DNA of 64,000 bases, from contig NZ_CP071139.1 in the NCBI RefSeq assembly GCF_017639205.1, positions 3,783,501 to 3,847,500 of the forward strand, read 5' to 3'. The DNA comes from Streptomyces nojiriensis (lineage in GTDB: Bacteria > Actinomycetota > Actinomycetes > Streptomycetales > Streptomycetaceae). Shown one piece after another: positions 53,955 through 64,000 of this stretch. Position 1 is the stretch's first letter. Every line of letters starts with the position of its first letter. The position numbers and the translations under genes were made by a program. The notes beneath the pieces were generated by a model. That model was given only the letters and a program-made list of their open reading frames with translations. It searched no databases and had not been told where the DNA came from.

Positions 53955-54612
53955 GCACCGTCACGACGATCTCGGGACGCTCCGGGTCCTTCTCGACCTT
54001 GGAGCGCAGACGCTGCACGTGCACGTTGACCAGGCGGGTGTCCGCCGCGTGCCGGTAGCCCCAGACCTGTTCCAGCAGCACCTCGCGGGTGAAGACCTGC
54101 CAGGGCTTGCGCGCGAGGGCGACCAGCAGGTCGAACTCGAGCGGGGTCAGCGCGATCGAGGCACCGTCCCGCTTGACCGAGTGCCCGGCCACGTCGATGA
54201 CCAGGTCACCGATGGCCAGCTGCTCGGGCGCGGGCTCCTCCGAACGGCGCAGACGGGCCCGGATACGGGCCACCAGCTCCTTCGGCTTGAACGGCTTCAC
54301 GATGTAGTCGTCGGCCCCGGACTCCAGACCCACGACGACGTCGACCGTGTCGCTCTTGGCGGTGAGCATGACAATGGGCACGCCTGACTCGGCCCGGATC
54401 AGGCGGCAGACCTCTATGCCGTCCCTCCCGGGCAGCATGAGGTCCAGCAGCACCAGGTCCGGCTTCGCCTCCCGGAAGGCAGCAAGTGCCTTGTCACCGT
54501 CCGCTACGAACGACGGCTCAAAACCTTCTCCACGCAGCACAATGCCGAGCATCTCGGCCAGCGCGGTGTCGTCGTCGACGACAAGGACGCGTCCCTTCAT
54601 GGTTGACATCAT
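53923..54612 (-). CDS. mtrA: Response regulator MtrA
   Basis: 229 residues, an OmpR-type regulator. The receiver shows VLVVDDDTALAEMLGIVL, Asp in LVLLDLMLPGRDG and Lys in YIVKPFKPKEL; the winged helix has LTPLEFDLLVALARKPWQVFTREVLLEQVWGYR and VNVHVQRLRSKVE. MtrA regulates chromosome replication, division and developmental genes in Streptomyces. ATG 54612 (MMSTMKGRVL) is the usual start. A sequence TAGCTAATGGG lies directly upstream; a leaderless transcript is possible. Confidence 0.97.
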   Translation of the reverse strand: MMSTMKGRVLVVDDDTALAEMLGIVLRGEGFEPSFVADGDKALAAFREAKPDLVLLDLMLPGRDGIEVCRLIRAESGVPIVMLTAKSDTVDVVVGLESGADDYIVKPFKPKELVARIRARLRRSEEPAPEQLAIGDLVIDVAGHSVKRDGASIALTPLEFDLLVALARKPWQVFTREVLLEQVWGYRHAADTRLVNVHVQRLRSKVEKDPERPEIVVTVRGVGYKAGPS

Positions 54613-54925
54613 CCCATTAGCTAATCGTTGCCCGGCGGTGAGCTGTCCCACAGCCAAAAGGGCTGGAAATCGACCCTCGGGCCTGTGTGGAGATCAGCTC
54701 CACCAGTCTGCCCCCGATCGGGTCGACTATTGAAGGTACGGGGTGCGAACAACCCTCGGTACCGCCCGGAACCGTCCGACCGGTCGGGATCACCCCGGAA
54801 CGACCCTCCCCGCCCGGCCACCGCACCCGATCCGCCGCCCACCCCCTACTCCGTTCGGGCCCCCCACGTGGCACGATGGCAGCGACCAGCGCCCCGCCGC
54901 GGCAGGCGCACATGAAGGAGTGACG
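54613..54925. promoter_or_regulatory. Divergent promoter region mtrA / GPDPase-domain gene
   Basis: 313 nt, no gene. ATTAGCTAAT (54615-54624) is a perfect palindrome and contains TAGCTA, a -10-like word 5 nt before the mtrA ATG. For the right gene, AAGGAG (54915-54920) is an ideal ribosome binding site. Other promoter elements are unclear. Confidence 0.4.
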
Positions 54926-56176
54926 ATGAACGACTCTCCGGGCTGGGCTACGCCCGGATCCTCTCCGTCCGACGGCGAGCGGCCGGGCACCGACGGCGGC
55001 GCGCAGCAGCCCGCACCGTCCGCGCAGCCCGCACCGCCCGCCGGCGATCCGAAGTGGTCCGCCGAGCAGCCGCCGCCCGGTCAGTGGTCGAGCCCGGGCA
55101 CCACGCCCGCGGCCCCCCAGGCGCAGCCGCAGCCCACCACGGGCTGGGGACAGCAGCCCGGCACCCCTCAGGCGGGCCAGTACGGCCCCCAGCACGGCTA
55201 CCCGGGCGGCCCCGGCCAGTGGGGCCAGCCCCCCGCCGCCAAGCCCGGTGTGATCCCCCTGCGGCCCCTGGGACTCGGCGAGATCCTCGACGGCGCGGTC
55301 GCCACCATGCGCACCCACTGGCGCGCGGTACTGCCCATCACCCTCGTCGTGGCCACCGTCGTCCAGGTGATCAGCGTGATCGTCCAGAAGTTCATGCTGG
55401 ACGACCTCGCCTTCGCCGCGACCCCGGACGCCGGCCCCGAGGAGATCATCGACTCGCTCGGCAGCACCATCGGCGCGTCCGCGGTGATCCAGTTCATCCA
55501 GGCCCTCGGGACGATCGTCGTCACCGCGATGCTCACGATGGTCTTCAGCCGCGCCGTGCTCGGCCAGCACTCCTCGGTCTCCGACGCCTGGCGCGAGGCC
55601 CGCCCCCAGCTGCTGCGCCTGATAGGGCTCACCCTGCTGATGGCCCTCGGCGCCGTCCTGCTGGGCGCCGTACTGATCCTGCCGGGCGTCCTCACCGACA
55701 CCATCGGCCTCGCCATCCTCGGCTTCGTCCTCTGGCTGCCGCTCCTGGTCTGGCTGGGCATCAAGTTCACCCTGGCCTCGCCCGCCCTGATGCTGGAGAA
55801 GAGCACCGTCCTCAAGGCCTTCGCGCGCTCCTCGAAGCTCGTCAAGGACACCTGGTGGCGCATCTTCGGCATCACGGTGCTCACCACCGTCATCGCCTTC
55901 TTCATCTCGGCGATGATCGTCGCCCCGTTCCAGATCATCAGCCTCATCGTCTTCAGCGGTGGCCTCGACTCCATCGAGGACGGCAGCGGCATGAACAACT
56001 GGGGCGTACTGATCGCCCCCGCGATCGGCCTGATCATCGCGCAGACCATCGTCATGCCGTTCCAGTCCGGCGTCACCGTGCTCCTCTACGTCGACCAGCG
56101 CATCCGCCGCGAGGGACTCGACCTGGAGCTCGCCCGGGCCGCCGGCCTCGAGAACTACGGCACGACCGGAGGCTGA
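54926..56176 (+). CDS. Membrane protein with GPDPase-type membrane domain
   Basis: 416 residues. The first 105 are Pro/Gln/Gly-rich and probably disordered in the cytoplasm. From RPLGLGEILDGAVATMRTHWRAVLPI onward there are six predicted helices typical of the glycerophosphoryl-diester-phosphodiesterase membrane domain; no catalytic phosphodiesterase part is present. Function unknown. It starts the operon that includes the MoxR gene; MtrA control of this divergent promoter is possible. Confidence 0.83.
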   Translation: MNDSPGWATPGSSPSDGERPGTDGGAQQPAPSAQPAPPAGDPKWSAEQPPPGQWSSPGTTPAAPQAQPQPTTGWGQQPGTPQAGQYGPQHGYPGGPGQWGQPPAAKPGVIPLRPLGLGEILDGAVATMRTHWRAVLPITLVVATVVQVISVIVQKFMLDDLAFAATPDAGPEEIIDSLGSTIGASAVIQFIQALGTIVVTAMLTMVFSRAVLGQHSSVSDAWREARPQLLRLIGLTLLMALGAVLLGAVLILPGVLTDTIGLAILGFVLWLPLLVWLGIKFTLASPALMLEKSTVLKAFARSSKLVKDTWWRIFGITVLTTVIAFFISAMIVAPFQIISLIVFSGGLDSIEDGSGMNNWGVLIAPAIGLIIAQTIVMPFQSGVTVLLYVDQRIRREGLDLELARAAGLENYGTTGG

Positions 56177-56183
56177 CGCACAG

Positions 56184-56864
56184 ATGATGAGTACGGGGGG
56201 CCTCATCACCCGCGCCACGGCGCTCCTGCCGAGCGCCGAGACACCACCGGTGACGACACCGCGCGAACCCGCCAGGGAAGCGGCCGAGCGCGAACTGTCC
56301 AAGCCGATGTACCACGAGAACGACCCCAGCCTGTTCGACCGCGCCCTGCGCAAGTTCTTCGACTGGCTCGACGACATGCTCGGCGCCGCCTCCGGGGCGA
56401 CCCCCGGAGGCGGCTTCGGCCTGCTCGTGATCCTCCTCCTCGTGATCCTCGCCGTCGGCGCCCTCTGGTGGCGCCTGGGCACCCCCGGCCGGATCACCAC
56501 CGGCACCGGCGTCCTCTTCGCCGACGGCACCCGCAGCGCCGCCGACCACCGCACCGCCGCCGACGCCCACGCCGCCGCCGGCCGCTGGACCGAAGCCGTC
56601 CAGGAACGCATGCGCGCCGTCGTCCGCTCCCTGGAGGAGCGCACCCTGCTCGACCCGCGCCCGGGACGCACCGCCGACGAGGCCGCCGCCGAAGCCGCGG
56701 TCTCCCTCCCCGACCACGCCGCGGACCTCCGCGCCGCCGCCCGTACCTTCGACGACGTCACCTACGGCGGCCGCACCGCCGACGCCGACACGTACGCCCG
56801 CCTGCGCGCCCTCGACCTCACCCTGGAACGCGCAAAGCCGCTGCTGACGGGACCCACCGCATGA
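56184..56864 (+). CDS. DUF4129-domain membrane protein
   Basis: 226 residues, one clear span (GFGLLVILLLVILAVGALWW). The cytoplasmic C-terminal region (AAGRWTEAVQERMRAVVRSLEERTLLDPRPGRTADEAAAEA) matches the DUF4129 pattern, often beside MoxR and DUF58 genes. It follows the previous gene by 7 nt, with GGAGG in that gene's tail. Function unknown. Confidence 0.83.
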   Translation: MMSTGGLITRATALLPSAETPPVTTPREPAREAAERELSKPMYHENDPSLFDRALRKFFDWLDDMLGAASGATPGGGFGLLVILLLVILAVGALWWRLGTPGRITTGTGVLFADGTRSAADHRTAADAHAAAGRWTEAVQERMRAVVRSLEERTLLDPRPGRTADEAAAEAAVSLPDHAADLRAAARTFDDVTYGGRTADADTYARLRALDLTLERAKPLLTGPTA

Positions 56865-58171
56865 CCGGCCCGACCGACCCGGCCCCGCCGACGGCCACTT
56901 CGGCCCCGACGGCCACCTCGGCCCCGTCCGCGTCCGGGGCGCGGGAGCCCGGGGGCAGCACCCCCGGCAACGCCCCCGCACCCGCCGCACCCGCCGCACC
57001 CGCCGCCGGCTCACGCACCCGCAACCTGCGCCGGCTCCGCCGCGCCCTCACCGCCGTCGCCGTCCTCGCCGCCGGCGCCATCGCCATGGCCGCCCTCAAC
57101 TCCGGCACCCGCCACGGCTCCCTCGACCCCCGCACCACCGACCCCTTCGGCAGCCACGCCGTCGCCGAGCTCCTGAAGGAACGCGGCGTCACCACCCGCG
57201 TCGTCACCACCGCCCGCGAGGCAGCCGACGCCGCCGGCCCCCGCACCACCCTCCTGGTCACCGACCCCGACCGGCTCGGCGCCACCCAGCGCGGCATCAT
57301 CCGCTCGGCCATCGACCTCTCCGGCGGCCGCACCGTCCTCCTCGCCCCCAGCAGTCACAGCCTCCGCGACCTCTCCCCCGGCGTGCACACCGCCGGCGAC
57401 GCCGCCACGGACCGCCCCGACCCCGACTGCACCCTGCCCGCCGCCACCTCGGCCGGCCGCGCCGACACCGGCGGCGGCCTCAGCTACACCACCGCCCTCC
57501 CCCGGGCCACCGCCTGCTACCCCAGCGGCGGCCACCCCACCCTCCTCGTCCTCCCCACCGGCCCCACCGGCGGCGACACCGTCCTCCTCGGCTCCGAGAC
57601 GATCCTCCTCAACGAGTCCCTCGCCGACGAAGGCAACGCCTCCCTCGCCCTCCAACTCCTCGGCTCCCGCCCCGACCTCGTCTGGTACCTGCCGTCCCTC
57701 GCGGACTCGGACCCCGACACCGCGCCCTCCGACGAGGACAAGGGCCTCCTCGACCTCATCCCGGCCGGCTGGTCCTGGGCCCTGCTCCAGCTCTTCGTCG
57801 CCGCCGCCCTCGCCGCCCTCTGGCGCGCCCGGCGCCTGGGCCCCCTCGTCACCGAGAAGCTCCCCGTCGCCATCCGCGCCTCCGAGGCCACCGAAGGCCG
57901 CGCCCGCCTCTACCGCAAGGCCGACGCCCGCGACCGCGCCGCCACCGTGCTGCGCGCCGCCACCCGCGAACGCCTCGCCGCACTGCTCGGCGTTCCGCAC
58001 ACCCAGGCCCACGACCCCGCGGCACTGGTCCCGGCCGTCTCCGCCCGCCTGACCGGCGAGCCCCGGGACGTGACCGCCCTCCTCTTCGGCACCACCCCTT
58101 CTGACGACGCGGCACTCGTCGCGCTCGCCGACCACCTCGACGCCCTCGAAAGAGAGGTCCGTACGTCATGA
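56861..58171 (+). CDS. DUF4350-domain membrane protein
   Basis: 436 residues. Disordered Pro/Ala/Thr N terminus, one span (LTAVAVLAAGAIAMAALN), a globular outer part beginning with GSHAVAELLKERGVTTRVV that looks like a DUF4350 (glutamine-amidotransferase-like) fold, then a second span (WSWALLQLFVAAALAALW) and a cytoplasmic tail. ATGA overlaps join it to both neighbours. It has no visible catalytic Cys motif that I could confirm. Confidence 0.82.
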   Translation: MTGPTDPAPPTATSAPTATSAPSASGAREPGGSTPGNAPAPAAPAAPAAGSRTRNLRRLRRALTAVAVLAAGAIAMAALNSGTRHGSLDPRTTDPFGSHAVAELLKERGVTTRVVTTAREAADAAGPRTTLLVTDPDRLGATQRGIIRSAIDLSGGRTVLLAPSSHSLRDLSPGVHTAGDAATDRPDPDCTLPAATSAGRADTGGGLSYTTALPRATACYPSGGHPTLLVLPTGPTGGDTVLLGSETILLNESLADEGNASLALQLLGSRPDLVWYLPSLADSDPDTAPSDEDKGLLDLIPAGWSWALLQLFVAAALAALWRARRLGPLVTEKLPVAIRASEATEGRARLYRKADARDRAATVLRAATRERLAALLGVPHTQAHDPAALVPAVSARLTGEPRDVTALLFGTTPSDDAALVALADHLDALEREVRTS

Positions 58172-59154
58172 CGTACCCGGCCACCGAGTCCACGGCAGTG
58201 ACCGCGGACAGCGCCCGCGCTTCCCTCGAAGCGCTCCGCACCGAGATCGGCAAGGCCGTGGTCGGTCAGGACTCCGCCGTCACCGGACTCGTCGTCGCGC
58301 TCCTGTGCCGCGGCCACGTCCTCCTCGAAGGCGTCCCCGGCGTCGCCAAGACCCTCCTCGTACGGGCCCTGGCCGCCTCCCTCGAACTCGACACCAAGCG
58401 CGTCCAGTTCACCCCCGACCTGATGCCGAGCGACGTCACCGGCTCGCTCGTCTACGACGCCCGCACCGCCGAGTTCTCCTTCCAGGACGGCCCGGTCTTC
58501 ACCAACCTCCTCCTCGCGGACGAGATCAACCGGACCCCGCCCAAGACCCAGTCCTCGCTCCTCGAAGCGATGGAGGAGCGCCAGGTCACCGTCGACGGCA
58601 CCCCGCGGAAGCTGCCCGACCCCTTCCTCGTCGCCGCCACCATGAACCCGGTCGAGTACGAGGGCACGTACCCCCTCCCGGAAGCCCAGCTCGACCGCTT
58701 CCTCCTCAAGCTCACCGTCCCCCTCCCCTCCCGCGAGGACGAGATCGGGGTCCTGACCCGCCACGCCGCCGGATTCAACCCCCGCGACCTGCACGCCGCC
58801 GGCATCCGCCCGGTCGCCGGCCCGGCCCAGCTCGAAGCCGCCCGCCAGGCCGTCGCCAAGGTCTCCGTCTCCCCCGAGATCGCCGGCTACGTCGTCGACG
58901 TCTGCCGCGCCACCCGCGAATCGCCGTCCCTCACCCTCGGCGTCTCCCCCCGCGGCGCGACCGCCCTGCTGGCCACCGCCCGCGCCTGGGCCTGGCTCAC
59001 CGGACGCGACTACGTCACCCCCGACGACGTCAAGGCCCTCGCCCTGCCGACCCTGCGCCACCGCGTCCAGCTGCGCCCGGAAGCGGAGATGGAGGGAGTC
59101 ACGGCCGACGCCGTCATCACGGCGATCCTCTCCCACGTCCCCGTCCCGCGCTGA
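58168..59154 (+). CDS. MoxR-family AAA+ ATPase
   Basis: 328 residues. Walker A EGVPGVAKTLLVRA, Walker B LLADEINRTPPKTQSSLLEAMEE, sensor 1 TMNPVEYEGTYPLPEAQLDRF and the C-terminal lid are complete. MoxR proteins are chaperone-like ATPases that act with proteins bearing von Willebrand A-like domains, here probably the DUF58 product. Start overlaps the DUF4350 stop; the DUF58 gene overlaps its own stop by 1 nt. Confidence 0.94.
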   Translation: MTYPATESTAVTADSARASLEALRTEIGKAVVGQDSAVTGLVVALLCRGHVLLEGVPGVAKTLLVRALAASLELDTKRVQFTPDLMPSDVTGSLVYDARTAEFSFQDGPVFTNLLLADEINRTPPKTQSSLLEAMEERQVTVDGTPRKLPDPFLVAATMNPVEYEGTYPLPEAQLDRFLLKLTVPLPSREDEIGVLTRHAAGFNPRDLHAAGIRPVAGPAQLEAARQAVAKVSVSPEIAGYVVDVCRATRESPSLTLGVSPRGATALLATARAWAWLTGRDYVTPDDVKALALPTLRHRVQLRPEAEMEGVTADAVITAILSHVPVPR

Positions 59155-60464
59155 TGGCCCTCACCGGACGCGCCGCCCTGCTGGCGGCCCTCGGCAGCAT
59201 CCCGGTCGGCCTCCTCGAACCGAGCTGGACCGGCATGCTCGCGGTCAACGGCCCGATCGCCCTGGCCTGCGCGCTCGACTGCGCCCTGGCGGCGCCCGTA
59301 CGCGATCTCGTGCTGGCCCGCTCCGGAGACACCTCGGTCCGCCTCGGCGAACCGGCGGAGGTCCACCTCACCGTCACCAACCCGAGCAGCCGCAAGCTCC
59401 GGGCCCGCGTCCGCGACGCCTGGCCCCCGAGCAGCTGGCTCCCCGGCACGGAGGCCGCCGCGTCCCGGCACGAGGTGGTCGTCCCCGCGGGCGAACGCCG
59501 CCGCCTGACCACCCGGCTGCAGCCCACCCGCCGCGGCGACCGCCGGGCCGACCGCGTCACGATCCGCTCCTACGGCCCCCTGGGTCTGTGGGCCCGCCAG
59601 GGCTCCCAGGTGTCCCCCTGGACCGTCCGGGTCCTGCCGCCCTTCACCAGCCGCAAGCACCTCCCGTCCCGGCTGGCCCGCCTGCGCGAACTGGACGGCC
59701 GTACGAGCGTCCTGACCCGCGGCGAGGGCACCGAGTTCGACAGCCTCCGCGACTACGTCCCCGGCGACGACACCCGCTCCATCGACTGGCGCGCCACGGC
59801 CCGCCAGAACAAGGTGGCCGTCCGCACCTGGCGCCCCGAACGCGACCGGCACATCCTCATCTGCCTGGACACCGGCCGCACTTCGGCGGGCCGCGTCGGC
59901 GACGCCCCCCGCCTGGACTCCGCGATGGACGCGGCCCTGCTCCTCGCCGCACTGGCCACCCGCGCCGGCGACCGCGTGGACCTCCTGGCCCACGACCGCC
60001 GTCCCCGCGCCCAGGTCCAGGGCCGCTCGGCGGCCGACACCCTCCCGTCGTTCGTCAACGCGATGGCCACCCTGGAACCGGAGCTCGTCGAGACCGACGC
60101 CAGGACCCTGGTCTCCACCATCCTCCGCAACGCCCCGCGCCGGTCCCTGGTGGTCCTCCTGACGAGCCTGGACGCGGCCCCGATCGAAGAGGGCCTGCTC
60201 CCGGTGCTCCCCCGTCTCACGCAGCGCCACACGGTCCTGCTGGCTTCGGTCGCCGATCCTCATGTCGCGGCCATGACAATCTCGCGGGGCACGGTGGACG
60301 CGGTCTACGAGGCCGCCGCGGGCACCCAGACCCAGTCCCAGCGCCGCCGCACGGCCGACCAGCTCACCCGCCACGGCGTCCACGTCGTCGACGCCACCCC
60401 GGACACCCTGGCCCCGTCCCTGGCGGACGCCTACCTGGCCCTGAAGGCCGCCGGCCGCCTCTGA
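59154..60464 (+). CDS. DUF58-domain protein, MoxR partner
   Basis: 436 residues. Two N-terminal hydrophobic segments (AALLAALGSIPVGLLEP, GPIALACALDCALAAPV) anchor it; then a beta-rich segment (VRLGEPAEVHLTVTNPS) and the DUF58 core FDSLRDYVPGDDTRSIDWRA. The von Willebrand A-like part contains the MIDAS-like ICLDTGRTS. It probably works with the MoxR ATPase on an envelope protein. The operon seems to end here; the following TA pair is on the other strand. Confidence 0.9.
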   Translation: MALTGRAALLAALGSIPVGLLEPSWTGMLAVNGPIALACALDCALAAPVRDLVLARSGDTSVRLGEPAEVHLTVTNPSSRKLRARVRDAWPPSSWLPGTEAAASRHEVVVPAGERRRLTTRLQPTRRGDRRADRVTIRSYGPLGLWARQGSQVSPWTVRVLPPFTSRKHLPSRLARLRELDGRTSVLTRGEGTEFDSLRDYVPGDDTRSIDWRATARQNKVAVRTWRPERDRHILICLDTGRTSAGRVGDAPRLDSAMDAALLLAALATRAGDRVDLLAHDRRPRAQVQGRSAADTLPSFVNAMATLEPELVETDARTLVSTILRNAPRRSLVVLLTSLDAAPIEEGLLPVLPRLTQRHTVLLASVADPHVAAMTISRGTVDAVYEAAAGTQTQSQRRRTADQLTRHGVHVVDATPDTLAPSLADAYLALKAAGRL

Positions 60465-60475
60465 GGAGCGAAGGC

Positions 60476-60862
60476 TCAGCGGTTCAGATCGAAGACGCCC
60501 ACTCCCTGCCCCTCGTAGGCCTTCGGCTCGACCGTGGCAACCAGTGCCTGCGAACCCCACTCGGGAAGGTGACGTGCGGCATGGACGGCGGCTGCGACAC
60601 CGGTCGGCACTCCGTCGCGGCACATCTGTGCCACGGCCAGGACGGCCGGATAGTCGAGGTCGAGCATGTGGATCACGTCGAGCTGACCGATGTGCTCGGC
60701 GACCCCCGCGAGAACCACGTCGGCCTCGAGGACCGACAGGACCGGCACCCACAACCGCGCGTCCGCATCGAGATGGGCGTGGTGAATCAGCGCGGACACC
60801 TGCCGATTCCCGGACAGCGCAAGCAAGGACGGCGTGTCCAGGACGAGGTGGTGCTGGATCAC
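60476..60862 (-). CDS. PIN-domain toxin-like protein with atypical active site
   Basis: 128 residues. The N terminus HHLVLDTPSLLALSG supplies the first PIN Asp; VLSVLEADVVLAG could supply the Glu. The usual third and fourth acidic residues before and after the HA..A stretch are replaced (GVAAAVHAARHLPEWGSQALVATVEPKAYEG). Either a degenerate nuclease or a distant PIN member. GTG overlaps the antitoxin stop (GTGA). It lies between the MoxR operon and the rRNA operon. Confidence 0.68.
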   Translation of the reverse strand: MIQHHLVLDTPSLLALSGNRQVSALIHHAHLDADARLWVPVLSVLEADVVLAGVAEHIGQLDVIHMLDLDYPAVLAVAQMCRDGVPTGVAAAVHAARHLPEWGSQALVATVEPKAYEGQGVGVFDLNR

Positions 60863-61122
60863 GCGGCCGCGTCCTCCTGCCCTGCGAAGGCCTCACGGAG
60901 CTTTCGGCCCATGGCCGCACTCTCCTCATCGGTCACGTCCACCCCGAAGTGCTCGGCCATGTAGGCCCGGGCCCGCTCCGCCTGATCCCGCCGCTCCTCT
61001 GCGGTCAGCGTCGTCTCGGCAAACTCCTGCACCAGAGACCGGATGGACGTCCCGCGGGACTCAGCGATGACGGCCAGGCGGTCTCTCACCTCGGCCGACA
61101 CGCGGATCATGGCATCAGACAT
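60859..61122 (-). CDS. Ribbon-helix-helix-type antitoxin
   Basis: 87 residues beginning MSDAMIRVSAEVRDRLAVIAESRGTSIRSL, typical of RHH DNA-binding antitoxins of VapB type, with a Glu-rich C-terminal tail that would bind the toxin. The ATG (61122) follows an AT-richer TATACGC promoter word. Coupled to the PIN gene by a GTGA overlap. Confidence 0.8.
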   Translation of the reverse strand: MSDAMIRVSAEVRDRLAVIAESRGTSIRSLVQEFAETTLTAEERRDQAERARAYMAEHFGVDVTDEESAAMGRKLREAFAGQEDAAA

Positions 61123-61168
61123 GCTCCGAGTATACGCCCACGTAAACATCTCCGTGGGGTAAACGCAG

Positions 61169-61212
61169 AAAAGCCCCGCACCGAACCCTGAACGGGTTGG
61201 TGCGGGGCTTTC
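61169..61212 (-). terminator. rRNA operon terminator
   Basis: AAAGCCCCGCACC and GGTGCGGGGCTTT are exact complements, with a GAACCC/GGGTT inner stem. It lies 11 nt past the 5S gene on the minus strand. Confidence 0.9.
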
Positions 61213-61223
61213 CCACAATGATT

Positions 61224-61342
61224 GTTCGGCGGCGTCCTACTCTCCCACAGGGTCCCCCCTGCAGTACCATCGGCGCTGAAAGGCTTAGCTTCCGGGTTCG
61301 GAATGTAACCGGGCGTTTCCCTAACGCTATGACCACCGAAAC
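61224..61342 (-). rRNA. rrf: 5S ribosomal RNA
   Basis: On the minus strand the gene runs from GTTTCGGTGGTCATAGCG (61342 downward) to GACGCCGCCGAAC. It is 119 nt as called; conserved stretches CCCGGTTACATTCCGAACC and GGAAGCTAAGCC are present. End positions may be off by 1-3 nt. Confidence 0.97.
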
Positions 61343-61421
61343 ACTATGAAATTTGAACACGCTGGTGTTGACACAGCTGTTCGTTATTTCAGAACTAACA
61401 CAGTGGACGCGAGCAACTGAG
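61343..61421 (-). other. 23S-5S internal transcribed spacer
   Basis: 79 nt, AT-richer than the surroundings, with no tRNA. It contains short complementary stretches (GTTAGTTCTGAAATAACG area) that probably form part of the RNase III processing stem. Confidence 0.7.

Positions 61422-64000
<2,579 letters not shown>

Overview
The window is about 64 kb of high-GC actinobacterial chromosome, almost certainly Streptomyces. Gene starts are often GTG with AGGAG-type ribosome binding sites. Gene order, from memory, follows the core region running from murA-hupA to secA-hpf-lpqB-mtrB-mtrA in S. coelicolor, and an rRNA operon closes the window. I see no prophage, insertion sequence or CRISPR array. Most of the content is conserved housekeeping and regulatory genes with a few strain-variable insertions (two toxin-antitoxin pairs and intergenic repeats).

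Layout. 1-5.5 kb: the 3' end of murA, the nucleoid protein gene hupA, an NAD-type malic enzyme with an ACT domain, and a HelD-like RNA polymerase-associated helicase. A gene-free stretch between the last two carries a strongly structured candidate small RNA. 5.5-12.6 kb: a CGNR zinc-finger regulator, a GNAT acetyltransferase, the nitrate pair narK-nnaR with a four-box GlnR-like site between them, a LysR regulator divergent from an MFS exporter, and a YefM-YoeB toxin-antitoxin pair. 12.6-18.2 kb: the tmRNA gene, smpB, an S41 lipoprotein protease, ftsX, ftsE, a small zinc-ribbon membrane protein and prfB.

18.2-29.9 kb: a short cysteine-containing leader peptide upstream of a 2-oxoglutarate/Fe(II)-type oxygenase, the kinases pkaB and pkaA, a large FHA-FtsK-like ATPase, and a carbohydrate ABC importer whose first permease carries an extra extracytoplasmic domain. 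30-34.7 kb: a GT2-TagF fusion, a TetR regulator and a TagG/TagH-type polysaccharide exporter, together a wall-polymer locus. 34.9-42.2 kb: the 180-kDa NAD-glutamate dehydrogenase, a HAD hydrolase, a DUF6912-like protein and an Rv3235-like protein.

42.4-54.6 kb: secA, a GNAT enzyme, a YcaQ/AlkZ-type DNA glycosylase, a LuxR response regulator, hpf, a ComF-like phosphoribosyltransferase and the lpqB-mtrB-mtrA operon. 54.9-60.5 kb: a five-gene operon (GPDPase-membrane-domain protein, DUF4129, DUF4350, MoxR ATPase, DUF58) divergent from mtrA. 60.5-64 kb: a VapBC-like pair with an atypical PIN toxin, then 5S and partial 23S rRNA on the minus strand.

Functional themes: protein synthesis quality control (tmRNA, SmpB, RF2, HPF, YoeB), division and envelope control (FtsEX, MtrAB-LpqB, the MoxR operon, PkaA/PkaB, the wall-polymer locus), and nitrogen metabolism (narK, nnaR, glutamate dehydrogenase). 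All family assignments rest on reading motifs; no database search was run.
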